NCBI GenBank assembly: GCA_945869465.1
Contig: CAMBPB010000006.1
Span: 19,896 to 83,895, forward strand
DNA: 64,000 nucleotides
Origin: Prosthecobacter debontii
Lineage (GTDB): Bacteria; Verrucomicrobiota; Verrucomicrobiia; Verrucomicrobiales; Akkermansiaceae
Reading direction: 5' to 3'
In this document: one piece after another, positions 1-7,175 of the stretch
Layout of the letters: each line of letters begins with the position of its first letter
Numbering within the stretch: the stretch's first letter is position 1
Translations under genes and position numbers: made by a program
The notes under the pieces: model-generated
What the model saw: only the letters and a program-made list of their open reading frames with translations
Database searches by the model: none
Told to the model about the DNA's origin: nothing

Positions 1-1
1 G

Positions 2-1207
2 CCGTTTTTCGTTTGGTCGATGCTGGTCACCGGCTTCCTGCTGCTGCTGGCATTCCCGCCGCTGGAGGCGGCCGGCATCATGCAGTTGATGGACCGGGTG
101 GCGCATTCCTCGTTCTTCATGCCTTCCGGTTTGTTCACCAAGGCCGAGGGCCTCGCCGATCTTTCCGGCGGGGGATCGCCATTGCTCTTCCAGCACTTGT
201 TCTGGTTCCTCGGTCATCCGGAAGTCTATGTGCTGCTGCTTCCCGCCTTTGCCTGCGTAGCGGAAATCATTCCCGTCAATACCCGCAAGCCGCTGTGGGG
301 GTATAAGTCGATGGTCTATTCGTTGCTGGTGCTCGGGTTCCTGTCATTCGTCGTCTGGGCCCACCACATGTACATGACCGGCATGGGTGCCGCGGTCTCC
401 ACCTTCTTCCAGACCACCACAGTGCTAATCTCAATCCCCTCGGTGGTCATCATCACCTCGATGCTGATCTCACTGTGGGGTGGCTCGATCCGCTTCACGC
501 CGCCGATGCTTTGGGCCTGCGCGTTCATCCCGATGTTCGGTATCGGCGGCCTCACCGGCTTGCCGCTCGCCTTCAACTTGGCGGACCTCCACCTGCATGA
601 CACGTATTATGTGATCGGCCATTTCCACTATGTGGTAGCGCCGGGCATTCTGTTTGGCTTCTTCGCCGGAGTGCTCCATTGGTATCCGAAAATCACCGGG
701 CGGTTCATGAGTCGGACGCTCAACCACCTGCATTTCTGGCCAAGCCTGATTTGCATGAACCTCATCTTCTTCCCGATGCTTCTGCAAGGGATGGCCGGGT
801 TCCACCGCCGCTGGTACAATGGGGGAGACGCCTATCTGGACAAGGCCACCGCCGCCGCCGCTAACGGATCCAACGTGTTTGCCAACGCCGCGGCCAGCCA
901 CATCGACATGAACATCCTGATGTCATGGGGGGCATGGACTTTGGCTCTGGCACAGATTCCATTCATCATCAACCTGTTTGGATCATTGAAGTTCGGCCGG
1001 AAGGTGACCAGCGACAATCCGTGGCATGCCACGACCTTGGAGTGGGCCACCCCGACGCCTCCGGGCCACGGCAACTTCACTTTCGATCCAGTGGTTTACC
1101 GCGGACCCTATGAATACAGCCGCCCGGATCGTGATGAGGATTTCCTTCCGCAGTGGAACGAACCGATTCGTACCGACTCCGCGGATAAGCCATCATCCGG
1201 CCACTGA
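2..1207 (+). CDS. ctaD: Cytochrome c oxidase subunit I, 5' truncated by window edge
   Basis: Catalytic subunit of a haem-copper terminal oxidase in the inner membrane, which reduces O2 to water and pumps protons. The reading frame is open from base 2, and the residues before the first ATG (PFFVWSMLV) continue the family alignment, so the gene begins outside the window. Visible ligand motifs are GHPEVY (CuB histidine and the cross-linked tyrosine), WAHHMY (CuB histidine pair) and [12 protein letters not shown] (haem a3 and haem a histidines). About 401 residues of a protein that usually exceeds 550 are present. It is followed after 40 bp by subunit III, so it heads or continues the oxidase operon. 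The identification is secure. Confidence 0.97.
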   Translation, partial: PFFVWSMLVTGFLLLLAFPPLEAAGIMQLMDRVAHSSFFMPSGLFTKAEGLADLSGGGSPLLFQHLFWFLGHPEVYVLLLPAFACVAEIIPVNTRKPLWGYKSMVYSLLVLGFLSFVVWAHHMYMTGMGAAVSTFFQTTTVLISIPSVVIITSMLISLWGGSIRFTPPMLWACAFIPMFGIGGLTGLPLAFNLADLHLHDTYYVIGHFHYVVAPGILFGFFAGVLHWYPKITGRFMSRTLNHLHFWPSLICMNLIFFPMLLQGMAGFHRRWYNGGDAYLDKATAAAANGSNVFANAAASHIDMNILMSWGAWTLALAQIPFIINLFGSLKFGRKVTSDNPWHATTLEWATPTPPGHGNFTFDPVVYRGPYEYSRPDRDEDFLPQWNEPIRTDSADKPSSGH

Positions 1208-1247
1208 TTTTTCCTTTGATCACTTCTGATCACCAGCAACTTTTCCC

Positions 1248-2861
1248 ATGGAAATTCCCTACATCGTCACTCCCCGGAAGGACACCGGCCTCTTCAACTC
1301 GAAGATCGCGATCTGGTTGTTCCTCGCCTCCGAAGTCATGCTCTTCGGCGGATTCTTTTCAGCCTATGTCTTTCTCCGGATTGGAGCGGACTACCCGTGG
1401 CCCGAGCGCACCCTTCCGGTGCTGCCGGGTTTGATCAACACCTTCGTGTTGATCGGTTCCTCGATGACAGTGGTTTTCGCCTGGGCTTCCCTGAAGCTGC
1501 ACCAATGGCGCAGGTTCCAGCTGTTCATGGGCATCACGGTCGCTTGCGCCGTTATTTTCATGATCCTCAAGGGCATCGAATACAACGTGAAGTTCCAGCA
1601 CCAGGCGGTGCGGTTGAAGGATTATTCGGTGGTCGAGGGCCACTTGGGTTACGAGAAAGTCGGCGAGGAATATGAAAAGGATCATAACGGCCACAAGATC
1701 GAGGAGAACCGGATTCTGGTAGAGGCCACGCGCGTCACTTTCAACACCGTCCGGTTTCACAAGTCATGGGTCGAGGAATTGATCAGTCAGGCCGAACATC
1801 GGAAATCCAAGATCGTTCTGGCGGAGGATCTATCCGCCATCATCGATGAAGGCCAGCCCCCGAAAACCCTCGCCAAAGCCGGTGATGCACTTTCCTTGGA
1901 GTTGCTCGAACGCCTCCAAAAGGCACATCTCGACGCCCGCGCGCACAACGGAGCACTCCGCACCGCCGCCCTGCGTGGCGAGTGGAAGAAAGCGAATGCG
2001 GCCAATCCCGGAAAGCGGGGATGGGAGATCGCTTCTGGTGTTAATATCGACGTTGAGGCGCTCGCACCCAAACTTCTAACCGAAATTGGCACGGTGGCAT
2101 TCACGGTGGAACCCGCCGCCCGTTTCGATTTCCAGCCGCGCGATGTCCGGGAAGCGGAGACCCAATCACGCCTCCGCGATGACACTTTGGTGGACGGCAA
2201 GCTGCTCGCCAGTCCGATGGTGTTCCACTACGTCGATGCAATCGATTTCCAGCACCTTGCCATGAAGGCGGTGGAGAAGGGCCAGGACCCGATGGTGGCC
2301 ATCGAAGATTCCTGGCTCATCAAGAACCATCCCTTCGCCAAGGAAGCGTGGGAATGGAACAAGGGTGAGGTCGCCAAGCTGGAGAAGAAGCTTATCGAGA
2401 AGTATGGAATGGACGGGAAGACCGGAAAGCCCAACCGCGAACCGACTCTCAAAGAGCGTTATCGCATCGGTTGGAAGGACTTCGTCGCCAAGGCGGACGG
2501 CGTCGGCCGTGAGAAAGAGACCATCGCGCTGAAGGAGGAATTCATGGGCCCGGATTACAAGGGGCGCGAGGCGAAACACACCTTCCCGCATCTGTCCCTG
2601 CCGCGCGAGCAGGTGGGATTCGCCTCCAAGTTCTCACCGGCCTGGAATACCTACTACGCGATTTACTTCACCATCACCGGCCTGCACGGCCTGCACGTGA
2701 TCGGCGGCGCGCTGGTCTTGGCCTACTATCTGTTCTTCGGCAGGAAGATGTATGAATCGAATCCCGAATGGCTCGCCAACCGGGTGGAAATCGGCGGCTT
2801 GTTTTGGCACTTCGTTGACTTGGTTTGGATCTTCGTTTTCCCCATCCTCTATTTGATGTAA
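1248..2861 (+). CDS. ctaE: Cytochrome c oxidase subunit III with a large soluble insertion
   Basis: Non-catalytic membrane subunit of the oxidase that stabilises subunit I. Residues 20-46, 55-83 and 87-118 form the first three helices (IAIWLFLASEVMLFGGFF and so on). Residues 466-537 hold the conserved end (TITGLHGLHVIGG, GLFWHFVDLVWIFVFP). Typical proteins of this type have about 190-260 residues; this one has 537. The excess is a hydrophilic, Lys/Glu-rich insert at about residues 120-465, between helix 3 and the next helix, where family members have only a short loop. The insert stays in frame and shows no stop codon, so the gene looks intact. Its function is unknown; it could bind an assembly factor or an electron donor. 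Confidence 0.93.
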   Translation: MEIPYIVTPRKDTGLFNSKIAIWLFLASEVMLFGGFFSAYVFLRIGADYPWPERTLPVLPGLINTFVLIGSSMTVVFAWASLKLHQWRRFQLFMGITVACAVIFMILKGIEYNVKFQHQAVRLKDYSVVEGHLGYEKVGEEYEKDHNGHKIEENRILVEATRVTFNTVRFHKSWVEELISQAEHRKSKIVLAEDLSAIIDEGQPPKTLAKAGDALSLELLERLQKAHLDARAHNGALRTAALRGEWKKANAANPGKRGWEIASGVNIDVEALAPKLLTEIGTVAFTVEPAARFDFQPRDVREAETQSRLRDDTLVDGKLLASPMVFHYVDAIDFQHLAMKAVEKGQDPMVAIEDSWLIKNHPFAKEAWEWNKGEVAKLEKKLIEKYGMDGKTGKPNREPTLKERYRIGWKDFVAKADGVGREKETIALKEEFMGPDYKGREAKHTFPHLSLPREQVGFASKFSPAWNTYYAIYFTITGLHGLHVIGGALVLAYYLFFGRKMYESNPEWLANRVEIGGLFWHFVDLVWIFVFPILYLM

Positions 2862-2908
2862 CTCGTTCTTCCGCACCGTTTGAACTGAATACCCGCAATT
2901 CCACGTCC

Positions 2909-3250
2909 ATGGCCAACTCTCCTGAAGAAATCAAAAAATCGGTCCGCACCTATCTCTTTGTCGGCGGAGTCCTGTTTTTAGGAACCATCATCACCTACCT
3001 CGTCGCAACGGTGCCGGCTCTCGACGTCGGCAAACACGGGTTCGACAAGTGGGACTGCGTGTTGGGACTGATCATCGCTTCGATCAAGGCCTCCCTGGTA
3101 GCCGCAATCTTCATGCACCTCAACCATGAGAAAAAGGCCGTCTATTGGCTTTTCGGCTCCGGTCTCTGCGCGGTCATCAGTCTTGCGGGCTTGACCGCCC
3201 TCGCGTTGGGCGATCCGATCTTCGACACGTTCTTTTATAGCGGCCGCTGA
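2909..3250 (+). CDS. Cytochrome c oxidase subunit IV (prokaryotic COX4 type)
   Basis: Small accessory subunit of the haem-copper oxidase, 113 residues with three predicted membrane helices (YLFVGGVLFLGTIITYLVA, VLGLIIASIKASLVAAIFMHL, SGLCAVISLAGLTALAL). The IIASIKASLVAAIFMHLNHE stretch is typical of prokaryotic COX4/caa3-type subunit IV. The ORF track starts at 2825, inside ctaE. I chose ATG 2909 because it follows the ctaE stop and places the first helix about 15 residues from the N-terminus. It lies 47 bp after ctaE in the same operon. Confidence 0.88.
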   Translation: MANSPEEIKKSVRTYLFVGGVLFLGTIITYLVATVPALDVGKHGFDKWDCVLGLIIASIKASLVAAIFMHLNHEKKAVYWLFGSGLCAVISLAGLTALALGDPIFDTFFYSGR

Positions 3251-3308
3251 AAAATCCGTGCAATCGCCCGGCTTGATGCGATTTTATTCCTGAATCCAAT
3301 CCACGCTC

Positions 3309-3509
3309 ATGTCACTCAAGAACTTCCATCTCGTCTTTGTCTCCGTCAGCACCCTGCTGTTCGTTTTTATGACGCTTTGGGCTTTCGTCCTCTCGCCGGA
3401 ACGCTCGGCAATGATCACCGCGCTGGGCTGGGTGGGAATCGCCGGCGCTTGCCTGATGTTGGCGTATGGCGTTTATTTCTACCGCAAAGCCCGGAAAATC
3501 CACATCTGA
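3309..3509 (+). CDS. Small membrane protein of the oxidase operon
   Basis: A 66-residue protein with two hydrophobic segments (FHLVFVSVSTLLFVFMTLWAFVL and ITALGWVGIAGACLMLAYGVYFY) and a basic C-terminus (RKARKIH). I do not recognise a named family. It sits between COX4 and subunit II on the same strand with short spacers, so a role as a small oxidase subunit or assembly factor is likely. That rests only on location and topology. It is too short for strong homology claims, but the tight packing in the operon supports a real gene. Confidence 0.75.
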   Translation: MSLKNFHLVFVSVSTLLFVFMTLWAFVLSPERSAMITALGWVGIAGACLMLAYGVYFYRKARKIHI

Positions 3510-3549
3510 GCCGCAGCCATTTTTCATTCCCTCATTCCTTTCAAACACG

Positions 3550-3768
3550 ATGTTTCCTTCCGCTATTCTCGCCTGTTCGACTTGTCGCGTGACCATGATC
3601 GCCGGTGGCGGCGATGCCGCCGGGTGGTCGATCTTTTTCCTGTTGGGAGTGATTCTCGCGGTGCTTGGCGGGATCGGCCTGTTCATGTTCCGGATGGCGC
3701 GGCGCGAGAAGGAACATTTGGATCCATCGCTCTCCGACGATTATGTCCCATCGGATCCAACCCGATGA
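3550..3768 (+). CDS. Small single-helix membrane protein of the oxidase operon
   Basis: A 72-residue protein with an N-terminal Cys-containing stretch (ACSTCRV), one membrane helix (WSIFFLLGVILAVLGGIGLFMF) and a charged C-terminal tail. The ORF track starts upstream at 3466, inside the previous gene. ATG 3550 is preferred because it clears that gene by 40 bp. No family recognised. The C-x-x-C pair near the membrane could bind metal or form a disulfide, which would suit a copper-delivery or CcoS/CcoQ-like accessory role, but this is speculation from context. Confidence 0.68.
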   Translation: MFPSAILACSTCRVTMIAGGGDAAGWSIFFLLGVILAVLGGIGLFMFRMARREKEHLDPSLSDDYVPSDPTR

Positions 3769-3810
3769 AACTTCGGTGGAGTTAGAACTTAAGATTTAGA
3801 ATTTACAACC

Positions 3811-4575
3811 ATGAGTCCTTCCAAATTCAGCGGCATCCCGGAAAACTACTCCCTTCACGGCGGGCAGGTCGATCACATGATCGATGTGGTCCACTGGTTC
3901 ATGATCGCCCTGTTCGTCGGGTGGACGCTGTTCTTCCTCTACTGCATCTTCCGGTTCTGGCACAAGCGGCACCCGAAAGCTTCCTATCACGGGGTTAGGA
4001 GCCACCTTTCCAGTCATTTGGAAGTGGGTGTGATCATCGTCGAAGCGGTGCTGCTGCTGGGATTCGCGTTTCCCCTCTGGGCCGAGCGGGTTGACAGTTG
4101 GAAGGAAGTGCAAAGCCTCAACCCGGCCCGCGTCCGGGTGGTCGGCTGGCAGTTTGGCTGGACCTATCACTACCCCGGTGCGGATGGCAAATTTGGCCGG
4201 GTGGATTCCGCCCTGATTTCCGGCTCGAACGATCTCGGAATTGATTACGAGGATCCCAACGCGCTGGATGACTTCACCAGCCCGATTCTCAAACTCCCGG
4301 TGAGCCGTCCGGCCGTGCTCAACATCGGCACCAAGGACGTGATTCACAATTACCATATCATTCCGATGCGGATCCAACAGGATGCCATTCCCGGCCGGGA
4401 AATTCCGATGTGGTTCACGCCGGTGAGGACGTTGGAGACCTTCGTCGTTTGCGGGCAGCTTTGTGGCGAAGGCCATGGCAACATGGTGGGCAGCATGGAA
4501 GTGGTCGCCGCCGACGAATATGACTCTTGGTTCAAGGGTCAGAGCGAGGGAGCCCTCAAGACGAACAAGAAGTGA
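3811..4575 (+). CDS. ctaC: Cytochrome c oxidase subunit II (CuA subunit)
   Basis: Accepts electrons from cytochrome c or an equivalent donor and passes them through the binuclear CuA centre to subunit I. Two N-terminal helices (about residues 27-50 and 70-90) anchor a periplasmic cupredoxin domain. CuA ligands are visible: His179 in DVIHNYHI, then Cys214, Cys218, His222 and Met225 in CGQLCGEGHGNM. The aromatic GWQFGWTYHYPG electron-entry region is also present. No haem c CXXCH domain is fused, so an external donor is needed. Subunit II lies last in the operon instead of first, which is an unusual order. The protein is full length at 254 residues. Confidence 0.96.
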   Translation: MSPSKFSGIPENYSLHGGQVDHMIDVVHWFMIALFVGWTLFFLYCIFRFWHKRHPKASYHGVRSHLSSHLEVGVIIVEAVLLLGFAFPLWAERVDSWKEVQSLNPARVRVVGWQFGWTYHYPGADGKFGRVDSALISGSNDLGIDYEDPNALDDFTSPILKLPVSRPAVLNIGTKDVIHNYHIIPMRIQQDAIPGREIPMWFTPVRTLETFVVCGQLCGEGHGNMVGSMEVVAADEYDSWFKGQSEGALKTNKK

Positions 4576-4598
4576 TCCCGTGGTTGGGAGGGGGATTC

Positions 4599-5162
4599 TC
4601 AAGCCTTCCTTGCCAACAGCAGATAGGGAGCCGGTTGCAGTGTGCCGAGCATCCCGTATTTTGCGGTGCGCCATCCGTAGGCCGCCCGGGAACTCAACCA
4701 CGCTTCCACCGCGGCCGCTTCCACGGCACCGGCGGGATGACCCGGATAACAGACCACCGACAGGACCCCGCCGGATTTCAATAATCCTTGCGTCGCTGCC
4801 AGTGCCAGCAGGGTTTCCTGACTCTCGGTGGTCATTGCGTGGTCATCGCCCGGCAGGTAGCCGAGATTGAACATCACTGTGGAGATCGATCCCGCTTCCG
4901 CGTGCTCCGCCATCCGCGAGTGGCTGGTCTGATAGAAATCGACCCTGCAACCCAGGCCCGCCGCGTCCACCCTGGATCGGGCGGAGCGGATGGCTTTTTC
5001 CTGCGGATCGAACGCCAGCACCCGGCCCTTTTCCCCGACGCATCCCGCGAGGAAGACCGTGTCGTGTCCATTGCCGGCGGTGGCGTCAATGACGGTGTCT
5101 CCCTCTTCAATCGCATCACGCAGGATCACTTGGGCAAGATGCGTGGGGCGCGGCGGATTCAT
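4599..5162 (-). CDS. Class I SAM-dependent methyltransferase, MnmM/YtqB-like
   Basis: 187-residue methyltransferase of the family once called putative rRNA methylase (PF06962). Members such as Bacillus YtqB/MnmM methylate the tRNA wobble-uridine derivative nm5s2U to mnm5s2U. The SAM-binding loop is seen in VIDATAGNGHDTVFLA (about residues 23-38), the acidic ribose-binding residue in LAFDPQEKAI, and a NLGYLPGDD motif typical of the family near residue 100. It lies 24 bp downstream of the MuiA-like gene on the same strand and converges on the oxidase operon. The substrate is inferred from the family. Confidence 0.85.
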   Translation of the reverse strand: MNPPRPTHLAQVILRDAIEEGDTVIDATAGNGHDTVFLAGCVGEKGRVLAFDPQEKAIRSARSRVDAAGLGCRVDFYQTSHSRMAEHAEAGSISTVMFNLGYLPGDDHAMTTESQETLLALAATQGLLKSGGVLSVVCYPGHPAGAVEAAAVEAWLSSRAAYGWRTAKYGMLGTLQPAPYLLLARKA

Positions 5163-5186
5163 GGTGGGGTGATGTGATGGGGCGGC

Positions 5187-7007
5187 TCAGAGTCCCTTGG
5201 CCGCGCGGCCTTTCTGGATGAACTCCTCACGCAAGCGGTCCTTTTCCTGCCCGCCAATGTCCTGCAAGGTCAGGCTCTTGTCGTATTCAACGGTATAAGC
5301 ATATCTGAGCGTGGTTGCCGCCGGTCCCGCACCCGGCTTGACTTCGATATCCCACATCAGCAGGCCCTTGGGTTTGTCAAAACGCTGATAGTCGGCGTCC
5401 TTGCTCAACGGATGGGAACTCTCGCCCATGCCGACCCGCAGGGTGTCAACGTCCCCCGTGTTTGGCGTGCGATCCCGCAGGATCAGGCGGACGGGCGTCT
5501 CCTTGAAGTTATCGACCACGATTTCATAGGTGAATGAAAACTGCCGGTTGCCGCCTTGCACGATTTCCGAGCGATCCACCAGGGAACGCCGCGCCCGCAG
5601 TTGGCTGTCAACGCCGAAGCTGATTGCGAATCCCTGGCCGGAGGCAATCGTCGGGATGTCCGTGCGGCCGGTGAACACGCCGTCGAGAAACACGTTGACC
5701 TTGCCGCCTAGCAGATCACGTCCGGTGTTGTTGCCAAGCGAGGCCTCGCGAAACACGCTGGAGGTAAGCACCGGCGCCGCCACATGATAGAACTTCGATT
5801 TCATGCGTCCGGACAGCACCGGCACCATTTGCGCGTCGCGGCGACTTTGCAGGCTGACCGGGCGTTCGATGGCATAGACGACGCTGCCCTGTTCGGATTT
5901 GCCACCTTCCAAAGCGCGCAGGTTGCCGATGCGTTCGTTGAGTTCCATCAGTTGCACGCTGGCGGCGGACTCGTTGGCGGAGAAGTTGGCGCGCAGCATC
6001 TCGTCGATCGAATTGCCGCGGAATTGCCGGGCCAGTGCCTCCTGGCGCAAGGTGAGGGCCTGCGAATACTTCGTTTGTGCGACGGTCCGGCTTTCCTCCT
6101 GCGCCGCGCCCTGCTGCACCCGGACAAATAAGGGCGAGAGTTGCGGGTTATAGGCCCCGACCGACGGTGACGCGGTGGACAATGCCAGCTTGACGTGACT
6201 CCAATCCTCGCCGCTCACCTGATGGACAATCGCGTTGAATTCCATGGCGACCTCGCCCTTGGCGGTGTCGCCGCGGAAGTTATAGGATGGATTCCAGCCG
6301 CAGTCGTTGACCAGATAGTTCAACTTCAGCGAGGCCGGACCGGCGGCGGTTTTCTGCAGGTAAATGACGGCCTCGTAGGAGACCGGAGGGCCTGCGGCGA
6401 GCGTCTTGCGCCGGTTTTCGAGCAGCTTGAGTTGCTCGGCGCTGTCCTCGATCTCGAGGTCGAGCTTCATGATTTCCTGCGAGGCTTTTTCGTATTCTTC
6501 GAAATGGAGCTGGGTGAGTTTGCGGAGTTCATCGGCTTGCAGCACGCCGTGAGTCATCTCCTGTTGGGCGGCCGGAGCCACAAAATTGGAGCCCAGACGC
6601 TTGAGAAATTCCTGCCGGATGCGGCGCAGCGAGATTTCATTGCCAGCGACCGCCGAATTGCGCCGCAACTCCTTGATCGATTGCTCCAACTTGGCCACCT
6701 CGCTCAGCGCCCGCGCGGCTTCGTCGGGGGTTTTGGTGCGGAACGCCACTGAGCGGATCTCGACCCCCTCCGCCTGGTCCGCATAAACGGAATCGGGATC
6801 GGTGGCCGAGGGCAGGTCGGAGACCACCACTTCCATCGGAGCTTCCGGTCCGGCAGGAATCTCCACCTCCCGGGAGACCAATGCCGAACCCTGATAAACG
6901 GTGACTTCCGACAGCTTGCCGGTTAGCACCGCTGGGGTTTGGGCGGTGGCGCAACAGGTCGCGACACTCCCGGTGATGATGATACGGCGCAACATGCTTG
7001 TTGTCAT
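5187..7007 (-). CDS. MuiA-family protein (DUF4140/DUF4139), secreted
   Basis: 606-residue protein with an N-terminal signal-like segment (RRIIITGSVATCCATAQ), then an N-terminal DUF4140 beta domain (VTVYQGSALVSREVEIPAG). A coiled-coil region at about residues 100-200 (ELRRNSAV, KLDLEIEDSAEQLKLLENR) is followed by the DUF4139 domain with its typical LKLNYLVNDCGWNPSYNFR and WSHVKLALSTASPSVG stretches. Relatives are called mucoidy inhibitor A, but no biochemical activity is established for them. Likely acts in the periplasm or outer envelope. Probable operon with the downstream methyltransferase. Confidence 0.85.
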   Translation of the reverse strand: MTTSMLRRIIITGSVATCCATAQTPAVLTGKLSEVTVYQGSALVSREVEIPAGPEAPMEVVVSDLPSATDPDSVYADQAEGVEIRSVAFRTKTPDEAARALSEVAKLEQSIKELRRNSAVAGNEISLRRIRQEFLKRLGSNFVAPAAQQEMTHGVLQADELRKLTQLHFEEYEKASQEIMKLDLEIEDSAEQLKLLENRRKTLAAGPPVSYEAVIYLQKTAAGPASLKLNYLVNDCGWNPSYNFRGDTAKGEVAMEFNAIVHQVSGEDWSHVKLALSTASPSVGAYNPQLSPLFVRVQQGAAQEESRTVAQTKYSQALTLRQEALARQFRGNSIDEMLRANFSANESAASVQLMELNERIGNLRALEGGKSEQGSVVYAIERPVSLQSRRDAQMVPVLSGRMKSKFYHVAAPVLTSSVFREASLGNNTGRDLLGGKVNVFLDGVFTGRTDIPTIASGQGFAISFGVDSQLRARRSLVDRSEIVQGGNRQFSFTYEIVVDNFKETPVRLILRDRTPNTGDVDTLRVGMGESSHPLSKDADYQRFDKPKGLLMWDIEVKPGAGPAATTLRYAYTVEYDKSLTLQDIGGQEKDRLREEFIQKGRAAKGL

Positions 7008-7175
7008 GGTAGAAACACGTTAGGAAAATCGGTGGTGATGTCAACCATTCCCTGGTTTCCCCCGAAATCCGCGCTTCTCCTCGCTGCGGTGAAAGACCAC
7101 CTGTCCGCTTCTCGAGGCGGGCGTTGGCGCACGACTGGTTGAAGGAATGGCAATAGACGGCCTTGAACTGGGAAC

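Noticed and set aside
3796-4701. 301-residue minus-strand ORF opposite ctaC
   Set aside because: Shadow of subunit II, which has the full CuA motif; the antisense frame shows no family motif.
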